A DNA stretch of 64,000 nucleotides from Chlorokybus atmophyticus (GCA_009103225.1 RHPI01003369.1:119893-183892); one strand, 5' to 3'. Positions 1 to 12,200 are shown, numbered from the stretch's first letter. Notes: generated from the letters alone by a model not told the origin. Program-made: numbers and translations.

Positions 1-150
1 CCCGTATTAGTGTACCCCCTTACGGGGGGGGCTTTGTTTAAAACCCCCCTTCTACGGGCATGATATGCCTCGATTAAAATACCCTTCCTCCATATTGAGG
101 TGGGGGGCTTTGAGTAATGGGGGGGGGCTCAAACCGGGTAAATACGGTAT
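1..150. repeat. possible TIR/MITE-like element at window edge
   Basis: The first bases (CCCGTATTAGTGTACCCCC) and the stretch near 140-150 read in reverse (CCGTATTTACCC) resemble each other. Runs of C and G lie inside. This looks like a small inverted-repeat element, but the window edge cuts it off and no target duplication can be checked. Confidence 0.25.
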
Positions 151-675
151 GTATGTTTGTGTCACATTGTATATGCATGCAGAATCAAATGGCAGCATTA
201 CTCGATGTGACGTACGTTCGCAATGTTTGAGAAGAACCATGTAGCTACAGAATAATCTAGCATACTGCCATTTATATACAGAGCCTGTTGGTAAAACGTG
301 TAATAATAATCTCTTTAGGTGTCATGTTATTTGATTGCTGCTGATGCACGTGATATACTACGGCAATTCCACGCATTTTATGTACGTAGCCACCCAATAC
401 AAGCCACATATGTCACTAACACAAACACACATAGCCACAAGTAAACCATGCGCGCTAGCATTAGGTATGAGTCATAGGGCAAAGAAGTAGTCCAAATGCA
501 CAAGCAAAACCACAAACAACCAATTAAACTAGCCACAAAGCCAAAGGCGCGTCGCACGATCCAGGGGGACAACTCGTGGACAGAGATGCTATTTGATAAA
601 CGCGCTCATTTCTGCAATCTCTTAACAATAAATGCCACCATGTTGTTTAAAGCTTTGCCATCTCCGCGGGCAAGC

Positions 676-852
676 TGTTGTCAATACTTTGCTAACTACT
701 CTATGTTAATAGTATAGATTGCTAAATTACAATGCACATGGTGCATTCACTATGTTGCCAATACTTTGCCAACTACCTTATGTTATTGGCATGATTTCCC
801 ACGTTACAATGCACATGGTGCATCCACTCTGTTGTCAAATCCGTGCCAACAG
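676..852. repeat. 77-bp tandem repeat, two copies plus start of a third
   Basis: Units begin at 676, 753 and 830 with TGTTGYCAA and share the block ACAATGCACATGGTGCAT. The spacing is exactly 77 bases both times. Copies differ by scattered substitutions, so this is an old tandem duplication. No coding potential is seen. Confidence 0.7.
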
Positions 853-1194
853 CAAGCCCTTGTTGTTTGTGACATGCATGTTACAACGATTATCTACTAC
901 ATGTATATGCCATTGATGTTGGCAAACGTTTACCAACACGCATAAACTGTTGCTATGCATACACATATTGTTTTATGATGTTGAAAACCTATTATGGAAG
1001 TGTTGTGCTAATCATATGTGCATATTTCTCTTAAACCACTGCACAACTGACGGGACTTTCAAGTGTGCTGCGCGCGCATGCACTCGACGTGTTAGGCAAA
1101 TTTGCCCACTTCTCGGCGCGCAGTAAGACGCTCCCGCCCACTGCGCGCACGTGCATGTAATAAGCTAATATTCTACACCCATCCGAGCCACGGA

Positions 1195-1265
1195 TAGGAC
1201 GGGATTCGAGCGGATGACCTATGGCTTGGTATGTCGTGGACTAAACAACTCAACGAGTTAGGCAA
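1195..1265 (-). repeat. possible tRNA-derived SINE head
   Basis: On the minus strand there is an A-box-like string TAACTCGTTGAG (1260-1249) and, about 50 bases on, a B-box-like string GCTCGAATCCC (1211-1201). Order and spacing fit an internal pol III promoter. No cloverleaf could be folded by eye, so a functional tRNA is not claimed. Confidence 0.2.
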
Positions 1266-2064
1266 ACAATACACGGCGCTACATGCCAAAATAATACAAA
1301 ATAAACTTCTTTTCGGCTGTAGCTCTCGTTTGGCCAATTTTCTAGCGGCCGTAAATCCCAAAAGAAGTTGAGGCAAGCGCTATGCGCCGCAAAGTCCAGC
1401 GGGGACTAGGACGGGGTAAACAGAGTTATTGATTCATCATATAAGGTGTCTGCGGCAGTGGTGTTATTATTTGCTGTATACATATAATTTGCGACGGCTG
1501 GCTGCTGCTATTTTGTGGCTTAGCGGTCCAGTGCGACACATTCGACTCCGACACGCCATTCAGGCCCACAATGCTCGCGGGTGGACATCGCAAAAATTTG
1601 CTTCGATGCGCGCATATGATGCGCAGTGAGCTAAAGCGATGTACTGCGCACCGAGCTTGCAGTTGGTAAAATTTGCCCAACACGTCGAGTGCCGCACGCA
1701 ACGTAGTAATAGGAAGCGGATGTGCCTCCTCTGCAAAATGCGCAATAACATTATGTAAGTTGCATGGATAAATCGCAATTGCATACCACAGATTAGGTAG
1801 CCCATTGTGACACGCATCATATGTTGGATAGATTACGAGATGTTACCTGCAAGAGTTTGAATAGCTGCCCAAAGTCACGTGATAAGATGAGCTTGCATGT
1901 AACATCGAAAAAAAAATAAAAATGCACCAAGTACTCAGTGATCAAATGCTTCGACACATGCATCCCTTGCAAATTGCAAACACGAGCATGAAGCGAAATG
2001 TACAACAACAGCGTATGATGCAGATGGCAAATGCTTACCAACACATATAATAGATATCAAGTTA

Positions 2065-2116
2065 AATCCAAAAAGATGATAGAACGCAATATAGCGTTCT
2101 ATCATCTTTTTGGATT
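2065..2116. repeat. perfect 23-bp inverted repeat with 6-base loop
   Basis: The left arm 2065-2087 (begins AATCCAAAAAGATG, ends AGAACGC) and right arm 2094-2116 are exact reverse complements, separated by AATATA. Perfect arms imply recent origin or selection. It could be a fold-back element, a hairpin RNA or a transcription stop; no gene lies within 900 bases. Confidence 0.9.
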
Positions 2117-3039
2117 GTGTTTACCACACACACTATGTGTTGATTTAATAATGAACACATTGTATCAGAAGTTGACATGACATATTCGAAGTTAATTGTC
2201 TCCAATCTTGTATAGTCCAATCCAAATGCTGTTGTAGTTTGAAAACCTCATGATTTATTCATTTGCTAATTCGTTTAATTATATATTTTTCAATGAAATA
2301 ACTCCGTCCACGGGTTGTCCCCCCGGATTGCGCGACACGCCGAAAGACATGTAACATCAGCACTTCAATGATCAAATGGGCTTTACAGCTATGTGCACTA
2401 CATGCACTATGTGCTTTAGGCGGGGCGGTAGGATGCAGAAGCAACCATCCAACCAACCGGAGCACACAAGCACAGGCGCAAGGTAAGATTCCTAGCAGAG
2501 TGGCGCAGCAGCAACAGCAACAGCAAGGTGAGGGAGCAGGGCGTGAAGGCGAGAGTGCTGTGCGTTGATGTGCAATTGGCTTGTGGCGCCGGCGTCGTTG
2601 CTTATGGCGATAGGTCTTTGCCAGCGCAGTGTAAGACCCCACGGTGGCGACGCAGCACCGCCACCAGTAAGTTAGCACGGCTGCAGACGTTACAGCGACT
2701 CCTTACGGGCATGGATTAAAGTTAGTAAAGTTAGTGCTTAATAGTCAACTAGTAACTGAGCAAGCTGAGAATGCATGTCTTACATCAAGAGCATTGCAAT
2801 ATCGCACAAGGTAGTTGTAGGGCAATTTTCAATGTTGCAACAGGTTTGACTTGACGGCCGCAACCTTTTATGCTCCTTACCCTTAAGCACAAAGAACTCT
2901 AAGACATTTATATGCATAACGCGTGGTGACCTTCAATAAGCAGATAGCCCAAATCGTATCGCAGGGTGAATACAATATGATATTTTATTCACATGCAATT
3001 GTTAAGCTGTTTGCGCTTCCATGCCTAAGTCACACGCAA

Positions 3040-3690
3040 CCTACCGTACACTACACACTACATGCATTTGTTGCCATACGCAAGTAATGCATCTACCTCC
3101 CTTCAAAGACCTTGTGCCATCAGGGTTCAGCCCAGCATCGACGCCACCACCGCTGCTTCTCGCACCATAATCGCCACGGCCTGTGCACGCTGCAGAGCGC
3201 AAGCCAGTTGCTGACGAGCGAGATGCTCGGACCCCTTCAAGCGCTGTTGCTCCGCCCCTCGTACCGTTATGATGTGGCACGTGCACGGGCGCATGATGTG
3301 CAAAAGATTCCCGCCCCGCGTGCCATGCATCTGCATCACCAGCGGGTAGAAGGTGCATGACGCAGGGTAAATGATCACCGTACCTGCGGCGCTTGGCTGC
3401 CTCGGTTGCACGCACCGCTATGCCTGCCCGTTCTCCTCACGCCGTGACGGGCACATTAAGCAACGTATTCGTGTTGTAGCCGGGTTCCGTTGCCACGAAA
3501 TCAAGATGTTTACCCTACACAAATTCCCTGCGCGGATGGAAATGAAATTCGAATGGTTGCAATGCAGCCAGCCTCCGTCACTAGGGCAAACATGTCGTCA
3601 CGAATTGCTTCATGAGTGGCGGTGCATGCTTAGCCCGCAACAGAGCAGGTGCGTGCCTCCAGGCTACAGAGTCGTCCCGCACGCGTAATG
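3040..3690 (-). mobile_element. decayed non-LTR-type retroelement, C-terminal coding remnant
   Basis: Read on the minus strand from about 3660, broken frames give EAIRDDMFALVTEAG, then RATEAAKRRRYGDHLP, then YPASCTFYPLVMQMHG and ARQQLACALQRAQAVAIMVR. This order (histidine/aspartate helix, basic AExxKxxxY block, xPL box, final LxxALxRAxAxAI helix) is the tail seen in many non-LTR reverse transcriptase proteins. A related copy lies on the plus strand at 34.9-35.6 kb (THDAVRDEVFALLTKGG). Several stops and frame changes show it is dead. The reverse transcriptase core is not present. The family match is from memory of the pattern, not a search. Confidence 0.5.
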
Positions 3691-4250
3691 TAGCACCCGG
3701 GCAGTAGTGGATGCGGCAAGTTTAAATTTGTGCGCAACGATTGCGGAACGGTGTCACTAGACAATTACATCGCTGGCGTGAAAGATACTCCGCTGAGGCG
3801 AACGCGTGCTCATGAACACGCCGCCGACAACTTGCGTACCTTGTCTTCCATTGGTTTCTCCCGTTAAACCACTCACGTTGCAACAACAACAACAACAAGG
3901 CAATACATGTTTCAGTTTTGGATGTTGACAATTGCAGCACGTGTCGTCGGTTCTACAACGCGACACAAATATTACCTCATGTACTTGGCTCATATCTCTC
4001 GAATAAATGTATATGCTGTGTGCACAAGCCACACATGGAGCCACGACGCGCAGGGAGCATCCATGCATGCCGTACATGCATGCGTACTGACCCAAACCCT
4101 AAGACCGAAGTCGATTGTACGATGGTGGACGGGCGGGAGGTGGTGGCGGGGATGTGGGCGGAGGAGGGGGAGTCCGTTGGGTCTGCAGCTGCTAACATTG
4201 CTGCAAGGATTGAGTGATAACCAGCGGCCGTGTTGTAGGTAACTCGGTCT

Positions 4251-4400
4251 GCATGCATGCATGCATGACTAACAGGGTGGGGTAGTTAGTTAGTTGGTGA
4301 AGAGTAAATGGTTGTGCCCGGTGGTGGTCGGCTTGAGGAATGTGAAGTGTTGATGCATGTGAATGTTGAACATGTAAAATGTTTGTAAAGCATTGTTGCC
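4251..4400 (+). repeat. dispersed repeat, copy A
   Basis: It begins with repeated GCATGCATG, then ACTAACAGGG and, further on, CCCGGTGGTGGTC. Relatives lie at 27.94, 37.76 and, inverted, 37.3 kb. See the finding on this family. Confidence 0.4.
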
Positions 4401-4903
4401 ATGTCAACGAGTGTCTTAGATCTTTACACACTTGCTTGCTACTTGTCCATATCAATGCAAAGGGTCATATGCTCTTTTTGCCGTTTTCCCGTTTGCATTG
4501 CTTCAGGCGGTTTGGTGATTGTGAGAAGCGACGCACAAGACCTGCCAAGCAGTGGAACCATACACATCACGTTTACTACAACACAAGTGTACAAAAGGGG
4601 TGTGCTACTATGCCTGTGTTTATGTCTGCAACACATGCTGGCACAGCAGCATACCCCTTCCATACACTATAGATATCCCATGCTGTGACACCTTCACAAG
4701 CAGCAAACTTCTCAGCAACCGCCAACTGCGTTCGACAAACTCAAGGGCAGATAACACAAGCTGCGGCTCACATATAAACAAACAACTAATCAAACCCTTC
4801 AGGTTGGCTGATCAAGCACAGTGCAGTCTGCTATAGTGAGCTGCATAAAGGGTTGCCATGAAACAATACTAGGCATTACAGTACAAAAAGGCGTCGGAGG
4901 CCA

Positions 4904-7900
4904 TCAGCCGCTGATCTCCTCATAGACAATCGGCTTGCATTCGCTGTCAGGAATGAGATCGCATGGGAAGACATCCCTAGGCTCTGGATACAACAGCTGG
5001 GTCTTACCCTGTCATAGTGACGATATAAGGAAAATGTTAGAGAGCGCCTGCACCACACCCCAACGGATGACAACCCGAGAACAGTAACAGGCAACAGGCA
5101 GATGTCCCACCTGCAAATAGCGGTTGAGCACTGTGGTTGTTGAGAAGTTGAACCCCTCAACCTTTTGGTTGCGCGTGCGCGAGGCATTCATCTGTTTTCG
5201 CACTTTGGAGGCCAAGATCTGCGGTTGCCAACACAATGAGGACGTGCAATCAGCCCGCTCATTGATCACTGATGCATGGCTAATGGCACGCACCTTGCCC
5301 AGCTCAACTCCCCACTGGTCAAAGCTGTTGATGCCCCAGATGAACCCTTGCGTGGCAATGCGGTTCTCGTAAATGGACAGCAGCTGGCCGGTGGTGTATG
5401 GGTCGAGGGAAGGCAGCAGCAGGGAATGGGAAGGACGGTTGCCGCTGAAGGTCTTGTGCGGGATGAGGTAGTCGGGCACGCCCTCGGCACGCAACTCATT
5501 GGGAGTCTTGCCGTACGCCAGTGCATCCGCTTGCGCAAAGAAGTTGCACATGAGCTCATCGTGGTTGGACACGACCTCGCCCTTGAGGTACACACTCTGT
5601 TGGCTCTTGATAATGCCGATAAAGTCACAAGGGACCACGCGACCTTGATGAATGAGCTGATAGAAGGAGTGCTGTCCGTTCGTGCCCGGCTCACCAAAGT
5701 CCAACTCTCCAGCGTCAAATGGCAACGGCCGACCATCAATGTCGACACCCTTGCCATTGCTTTCCATGCTCACCTGCCAACATACACAACTCAACACATT
5801 CTGCTGTGGTCAACACCACAAACCAACAAGCAAAGCGGACAGTCTTTCCGACATTCTACATTGGAAAGACTGCACCATTAATGGTAAAACAAAAATGACC
5901 ACAATGCAAGCCTACCTGCTGGATGTGGGATGGCAGCTTTGCGAGTGCTTGGCAGTAGGGAAGGATGGCGCTGGCCGGGCAACCCAGGAACGAGGTGTTC
6001 CAGACGCTCAACAGGCCGAGCAGCACCGGGATGTTCTGTTCAAACGGGGCCGTGCGGAAGTGCGTGTCGATGCTCCACGCTCCCTCCAAGAAGCGGAGCA
6101 TGTTGTCAAAACCGTACTGCAGCGACAGAGGAAGCATGCCCACGGCACTGCAAACTGCCATCCAACAGAAGTCAGCATGCAACTCTGCCCCGCGCGCGTG
6201 CATGCAAGTGCTCAACGCATTTACTCACCACTGTAGCGACCGCCAACCCAGTCCCAGAATGCAAAGGCGTTCTGAGGGTCAATGCCAAACTCCTTGACAA
6301 GCTTGAGGTTGGTGCTGACTGCGACCATGTGCTTGGACACGGAGTCCGGGCCAAGGGCGGAGACGATCCACTGGCGCACCGTGCGAGCGTTCAGCATGGT
6401 CTCGGCCGTGGTGAACGTCTTGGACACAACGACCACAAGCGTGGTCTCTTGCTCTAGTCCGTTCAGCTCCCGCGCCACATCGATTGGGTCCACATTGGAC
6501 AGGAAGCGCAGCTTGCGTCCGGAAGCATCCAAGGCAGTCCCGGGCTCTGCGCACAACAACATAGCCAATCAAACAACTCCTTGCGCGACTCTTTCACTTT
6601 GTCGCTTGATCCATGCACACCATGCACACACACACTATCTGACCAGTGCGAAGAGCCGTATGCACGAAGAGAGGTCCAAGGTAGGAGCCTCCAATACCAA
6701 TGGCCACCACATCCTTGAGTGGCTTGCCAGTTGCACCCACCCATTCACCGCTGCGAACTCTCTCGCTGAAATCCTTGATCTTGTCAAGCACTTCCCACAC
6801 GTCCGGCACAACATTCTTGCCATCGGCGGTGATAACCTGACAATAGCAAGTGCACAACACAATGTACAACGGTAAGTTCAAGCAATGCGCATGTGTTCAC
6901 TACGAGCGGGTTTCATGGTTGCGCACCTCATCGCGGGGTGCGCGCAGGGCAACATGCAGGACAGCGCGGTCCTCAGTCTTGTTGATGTGCTCACCGGCGA
7001 ACATGGCATCAATCTTCTTCTTCAGCTCCGCTTCTTTGGCCAGGTTCAGAAGCAGCTGCATTGTCTCCTTCGTTGCGCGTTGGCGGGTAAAGTCAAGGAA
7101 CACATCGTCGAACTCTCTATACCAAAACCCCTTTAGCATCAAGCACAAAAAGTCAAGCTGAGCAAGATTTCAGTGAGACATGCACTTGCTTACGTCATCA
7201 TCTCCTTGCATCTGCTGACATCGCTGAGCAGGTCACGCAGATGAGTATCTTCAATGTCCTTGACGTGGTCCTGCACACCAGCGCGTTCACATAAACTCAA
7301 TCGACATTTAGCATTCTCCGTTGCTTACCACTTCCACTTGGCTTCCACAAGAAACACACGATTGTTTGCTGATTCCAGCTATGGTCTCACCTGCAGCGCT
7401 TGCCATGCAGGTGACTCGCTGATCATTTTGCCTGCTTTGACGGACAGCGACAACGCCTGCAATACACAAAGACATCATGCATTGCGCAAAGCATGCATGC
7501 GGCAAACGCCATCAGATATTGCTGACATGACAACGCTCAGCGCTGAGATGTGATCGCCTTACCGAGGCAGAAACCTGAAGGAGTTGTGTCTTCCTCTGCA
7601 CTGACTGCCTCCTGTAACACATGCATGCCATATTCAGACACACTCCTCACACACATTGTGCATTCACACTGCCTGCTTTTGAACTTTGACATGCGTATTC
7701 ATGTTAGCATACTCATATTCAACCAAGAAGAATACAAGCACGGGATCCATGCTGCGTCGCTGTGCGCACGGTGCATTGTGCACACTTGCAAGACTTCAGT
7801 ATGCATATCCACTGCATTGAACCTTGTTTGAGGATAGGTACAGGACAAAAGCAAACATGTACCTAGAGACAGTTAGCGGGCTGCCGGCGAGGAAGGCGGG

Positions 7901-8023
7901 CCTGAAGGCTGGAGCAGCGCTGCTGCCCTTAGCGGTGCTGTTGGTAGCAACGGCCTGAACAGGGGAGAGCCGCTGATGTGTGAACGCTTGCACCCCAACA
8001 GCCCTTACGGCCGCCCCTGACAT
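4904..8023 (-). CDS. PGI: glucose-6-phosphate isomerase, plant cytosolic type with transit-like leader
   Basis: Interconverts glucose 6-phosphate and fructose 6-phosphate. Exons on the minus strand: 8023-7863, 7611-7575, 7456-7391, 7270-7194, 7116-6927, 6836-6644, 6546-6229, 6154-5916, 5773-5294, 5218-5111, 5008-4904. They sum to 1974 bases, 657 residues, with every splice phase consistent and no stop. Family landmarks are [80 protein letters not shown] and [14 protein letters not shown]. Sequence choices follow the plant cytosolic rather than bacterial-like plastid enzyme. The catalytic core starts near residue 80. The first ~65 residues are rich in Ala, Ser and Arg with few acids, like a plastid transit peptide. 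The start is the ATG opening [11 protein letters not shown] last 35-codon exon extends the usual C-terminus. It is transcribed away from the RNR gene. Confidence 0.96.
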
Positions 8024-8467
8024 TATACGCCCAACCCCAAGCTGGACCGTGCCAACCCTGCCGCCCACGCCGTCCACCTCACCAGCGACGCCGACAGCTG
8101 GCAGGCTGCAGATCCGCTCAAACCCAAACCGCGGTTTGAACTACAGCTCAAAACACTCAAAAGCAACACGCTCAACCTGGCGTATGGGTCAAAGCTGACT
8201 GCTTTGCCAGAAGACTGCTCGTGAAGTAACCGCAAAACCAATTGATCATGGTTCGATAGCGGTCAATGTGACTGAGGTGGAATCTCTGGTCACACTTCGC
8301 GGGAAGAGATAAGGGGTTGAGAAGAATGCCCGGGCGCGGCTTGCCTGCTGATTACTGCAGCGCGCGACACCGCTCCAACAGTATGGCCTGCGTCCGCCGA
8401 CAGAGTCGACGGTCGGTGCACGCCACAAACCCTGTCGACGCAAACCGTTGGCGCGAGGAGCTCAAAG

Positions 8468-8476
8468 CCCGCCAAA
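8468..8476 (-). promoter_or_regulatory. E2F-like site
   Basis: The minus strand reads TTTGGCGGG, close to the E2F/DP consensus TTTSSCGC. It lies about 760 bases before the RNR start codon. Only the match and the context are seen. Confidence 0.3.
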
Positions 8477-8704
8477 TTTCAATTCAAACTCGTGGCCAGA
8501 AACAAGTCTGTGTTGGTACTGCTCCCGATTCCACTTCAGTGCCTTTTGGGACCTGCAAGGTCCTGGTTGAAACTTTATGGCGGACAAACATTCAGTTCCA
8601 AGGCGCTCAAGTCTGGTCCCGGGCGGTAATGTCCCTTTTTGGGACTCGTTGGCGCCGCCGCCAAAAAGTTTGAGGCGAAACCCTAAAAGGTTCATGAGAG
8701 GTTA

Positions 8705-8713
8705 GCGCGAAAA
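8705..8713 (-). promoter_or_regulatory. E2F consensus site upstream of ribonucleotide reductase
   Basis: The minus strand reads TTTTCGCGC, containing a perfect E2F/DP site TTTCGCGC. It lies about 530 bases upstream of the RNR large-subunit start. Ribonucleotide reductase genes of plants and animals are classic S-phase E2F targets, so the placement makes sense; binding is inferred. Confidence 0.45.
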
Positions 8714-9238
8714 GTGCAATTGATGATGCACGCTGCAGAGTGGTAGGTGAAAGCGCAGGCGGGCATTTATTTGCCCCTGAAGAAATTTGAGCAAATTTTG
8801 AAGTAGATAACAGCGCATGACAGCCCAGAGACGTTAACTAGACGGCGGCGGCGGCGGCAGTGGCGGCAGCGGCGGCGGCTGTGGTGTTGAAGGTGCAGGC
8901 GGCGGTGTTAGCGTTTGCAAGTATAGACTGTTGTTAGGGCTGTCTTGTGGGCTTGCCGGAGCTGTTGAAAGCGTCTCCGCCGTGTGTCCACCCCTCCTTA
9001 CGGCTAGCCTGGGTGCGTACGTGGTTGTGAATGAATTGGGCGTAGGCATGCTTGTGGTTGCGCTCTGCTTGCTCAGCGCTTGTGTGCATGTTTGTGTGTT
9101 GCAAGCTGTATTGACAAGAGGTTTCTGGTGATTTTGGCATTGCTAACATGTGCAATGCACTTTGCAGGACTGCTGTAATTATCGTGCGCACACAGCCAGC
9201 GACGCCAAGCTGCACGCACACACAGCCAGCTAGCATCC

Positions 9239-12200
9239 ATGTATGTCATAAAGAGAGACGGGCGGCGGGAGGTTGTGCACTTCGACAAGATCACAGCACG
9301 CATCAAGAAGCTGTCGTATGGCCTCTCGGATGAGTACTGCGAGCCTGTCTTGGTCGCCCAAAAGGTACTTAATGTCACTTGCCGCCTTGCCAATTGCTTC
9401 CAGTGGTTGAGTTAAATGCATTGCTTGTTTGTCGTTCGCTCACCTGTTGCTACTCAGGTTACAGCTGGTGTGTACAAGGGCGTCACAACCACAGAGCTTG
9501 ATGAGCTTGCTGCAGAGACAGCTGCCTCCATGACAGCAAAGCATCCACACTACGCACTAGTAAGCCTGCTTGTATGACAAGACACGCTGCTCATTTGTGT
9601 CGTGGAACGCGCTGACTTATGCGACTCCTGCTGTGCAGTTGGCTGCGCGCATTGCGGTGTCAAACTTGCACAAGAACACCAAGAAGTCGTTCTCAGAGAC
9701 GGTCAAGCTCATGTACCATCACGTTAACGAGCGTTCAGGCCTCAAGGCTCCCTTGATCGCAGATGACGTGTTTGAGATCATTATGAAGGTGGGCAGAGCA
9801 CTGCTTACGCTCAGCTGAACCACACAGCTGCTTGAACTCAAGTGAACGCATGTTGGGTTGCAAGTGTTCTAACGATCTTCTCTGGTTCATTATCAGAATG
9901 CGGAGCGTCTGGACAGCGAGGTCATCTATGATCGTGACTTTGACTATGACTACTTTGGCTTCAAGACTCTCGAGCGCTCTTACCTGCTGAAGGTGCGCTG
10001 CTGGCCTAGTCGTGGGCATGTGTGTGCCTTATTGCATTGGAATTCGGAACCAACCGCTTTAATGTTCAGGTGAATGGCAAAGTGGTAGAGAGGCCGCAGC
10101 ACATGCTCATGCGCGTGTCTGTCGGCATCCACAAGACAGATGTGGAGGCCGCCGTGCAGACATACCATCTGATGAGCGAGCGATGGTTCACGCACGCTTC
10201 TCCCACGCTGTTCAATTCTGGAACCCCTCGCCCTCAGGTATGCTGACAACTATCTCATCTGAACCCTGCTCACGTGTGGACTTGTGGCAGTGTTGTTCAT
10301 GTGCTCATGTGTTGATGTGATGCAGCTGTCAAGCTGCTTCTTGGTGTGCATGCGCAACGACAGCATTGAGGGCATCTATGACACACTGAAGCAGTGCGCG
10401 GTGATCAGCAAGTCGGCCGGTGGCATTGGCTTGTCAATCCACAACATCCGCGCCACGGGATCGTACATCCGCGGCACCAACGGCACGTCCAACGGTATTG
10501 TCCCGATGCTGCGCGTCTTCAATGACACCGCCCGCTATGTCGACCAGGGCGGTGGCAAGCGAAAGGGCGCCTTTGCTATATACTTGGAGCCCTGGCATGC
10601 TGACATATTCGACTTCTTGGAGCTAAGAAAGAACCATGGCAAGGTACGCACACATGCATGCACACATATACGCATACGTGTGCACTCTCACTCGTGCTGA
10701 GCATTGGATTACATCTCTCATGCATTTGCTGAACTCTGTGTGTACTATACTATGCAGGAAGAGCAGCGAGCGCGGGACCTCTTCTATGGCATGTGGATAC
10801 CCGACCTGTTCATGCGCCGCGTGGAGCAGAACTCTACGTGGGCGCTGATGTGCCCGAACGAGTGCCCTGGCCTGGCGGACTGCTGGGGTGCAGAGTTTGA
10901 GGCGCTGTACCAGAGCTACGAGAATGCCGGCAAGGGCAAGCGCGTCATCAAGGCTCAAGAGCTGTGGTTTAAGATCCTCGAGTCACAGGCATGTGTGCTG
11001 AGAGTCTGCGCGTTATGTGCATGGTATATCTAATGGTTGCTGCTGTGCGTCAACGCTGATACATATGTTGTGCTGTGCAGATTGAGACGGGTGTTCCTTA
11101 CATGCTGTACAAAGACACGTGCAACGGCAAGAGCAACCAGCGCAATCTGGGTACAATCAAGTGCTCCAATCTTTGTACAGGTACAGCGCAAAATATCCAG
11201 TATATATGTTGATTGCACTTGACATGCCATCCGTTGTATTGACCTTGACTTACTATCTGTGTATCCATTGTGCTCATCTGCAGAGATTGTCGAGTACACA
11301 GCACCGGATGAAACAGCCGTCTGCAATCTGGCCAGCTTGGCGTTGCCACGCTTTGTGATGGACTCAAACGCCCTGTCGCAGCCAAAGAAGCTTGTCGGCT
11401 CAAGTGGTGCTGCAAACCGCTTCTTTGACTTCAACAAGCTCGCTGAGGTGCGTTTAGACTGTGGATGTCAATGCGCGTGCATGTTTGATGCAGTGGATAG
11501 GTCCGGTCACAGGCGATGATTACAACAGAATAGGGACATCTGTATCCGTTATGGATGTGAAGAACAATCGTCCTGGGAATCTCTATGAGCCTGTTCCCAC
11601 TCTATTGCTGCTTTCTATCACATGTATGTAGTGCACACAAGTGGTAGTGTGTGCTTGATTGCTCACAAGTTTTGTGTCACAGGTGACCAAAGTTGTGACC
11701 CGCAACCTCAACCGCATCATCGATGTCAACTTCTACCCCGCTGAGGAGGCGCGCAACTCCAACATGCGCCACCGCCCTATTGGCATTGGCGTACAGGGCC
11801 TAGCCGATGCTTTTATCCTGCTTGGACTGCCCTTTGACTGTGAGCAGGTACAATTGTTTTCTCTACTCTGGCTTTGAACTTGCAGTCGTGCATGGTCGCA
11901 ATTGTAACACGGCCTCATCCTTGTTGTGATGATGCGCAGGCCCAGGAGCTCAACAGAGACATCTTTGAAACCATTTACCACGCCGCTCTGTCGGCATCAT
12001 GCGAGTTGGCAGAGGTTGAAGGGCCATATGAGACATATGCTGGCAGCCCGGTATGTATGATTGTGATATCGTGCAAGGGTTTTCACATTGCGTGCTTGTT
12101 GCTTATGCATCTGTCCGTTGCAGCTCTCGGAAGGCACGCTGCAGTTTGATATGTGGCCAGAGTGCGCACCGCTCTCCGGCCGCTGGGATTGGGCCAAGCT

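Larger units (their letters stand above)
8024..9238. promoter_or_regulatory. divergent intergenic region between PGI and RNR1
   Basis: About 1.2 kb separates the two start codons, which face away from each other, so both promoters must lie here. It contains two E2F-like sites (8468-8476, 8705-8713) and a GGC-rich low-complexity run at about 8843-8900. No convincing exon was found. Confidence 0.6.

Noticed and set aside
2259-2678. 139-codon minus-strand frame with a Cys run
   Set aside because: The Cys run is a CAG-type triplet repeat; no family signal and no splice context.
4439-4688. Overlapping open frames on both strands near 4.5 kb
   Set aside because: Three frames are open at once with no codon bias; looks like chance in stop-poor DNA.
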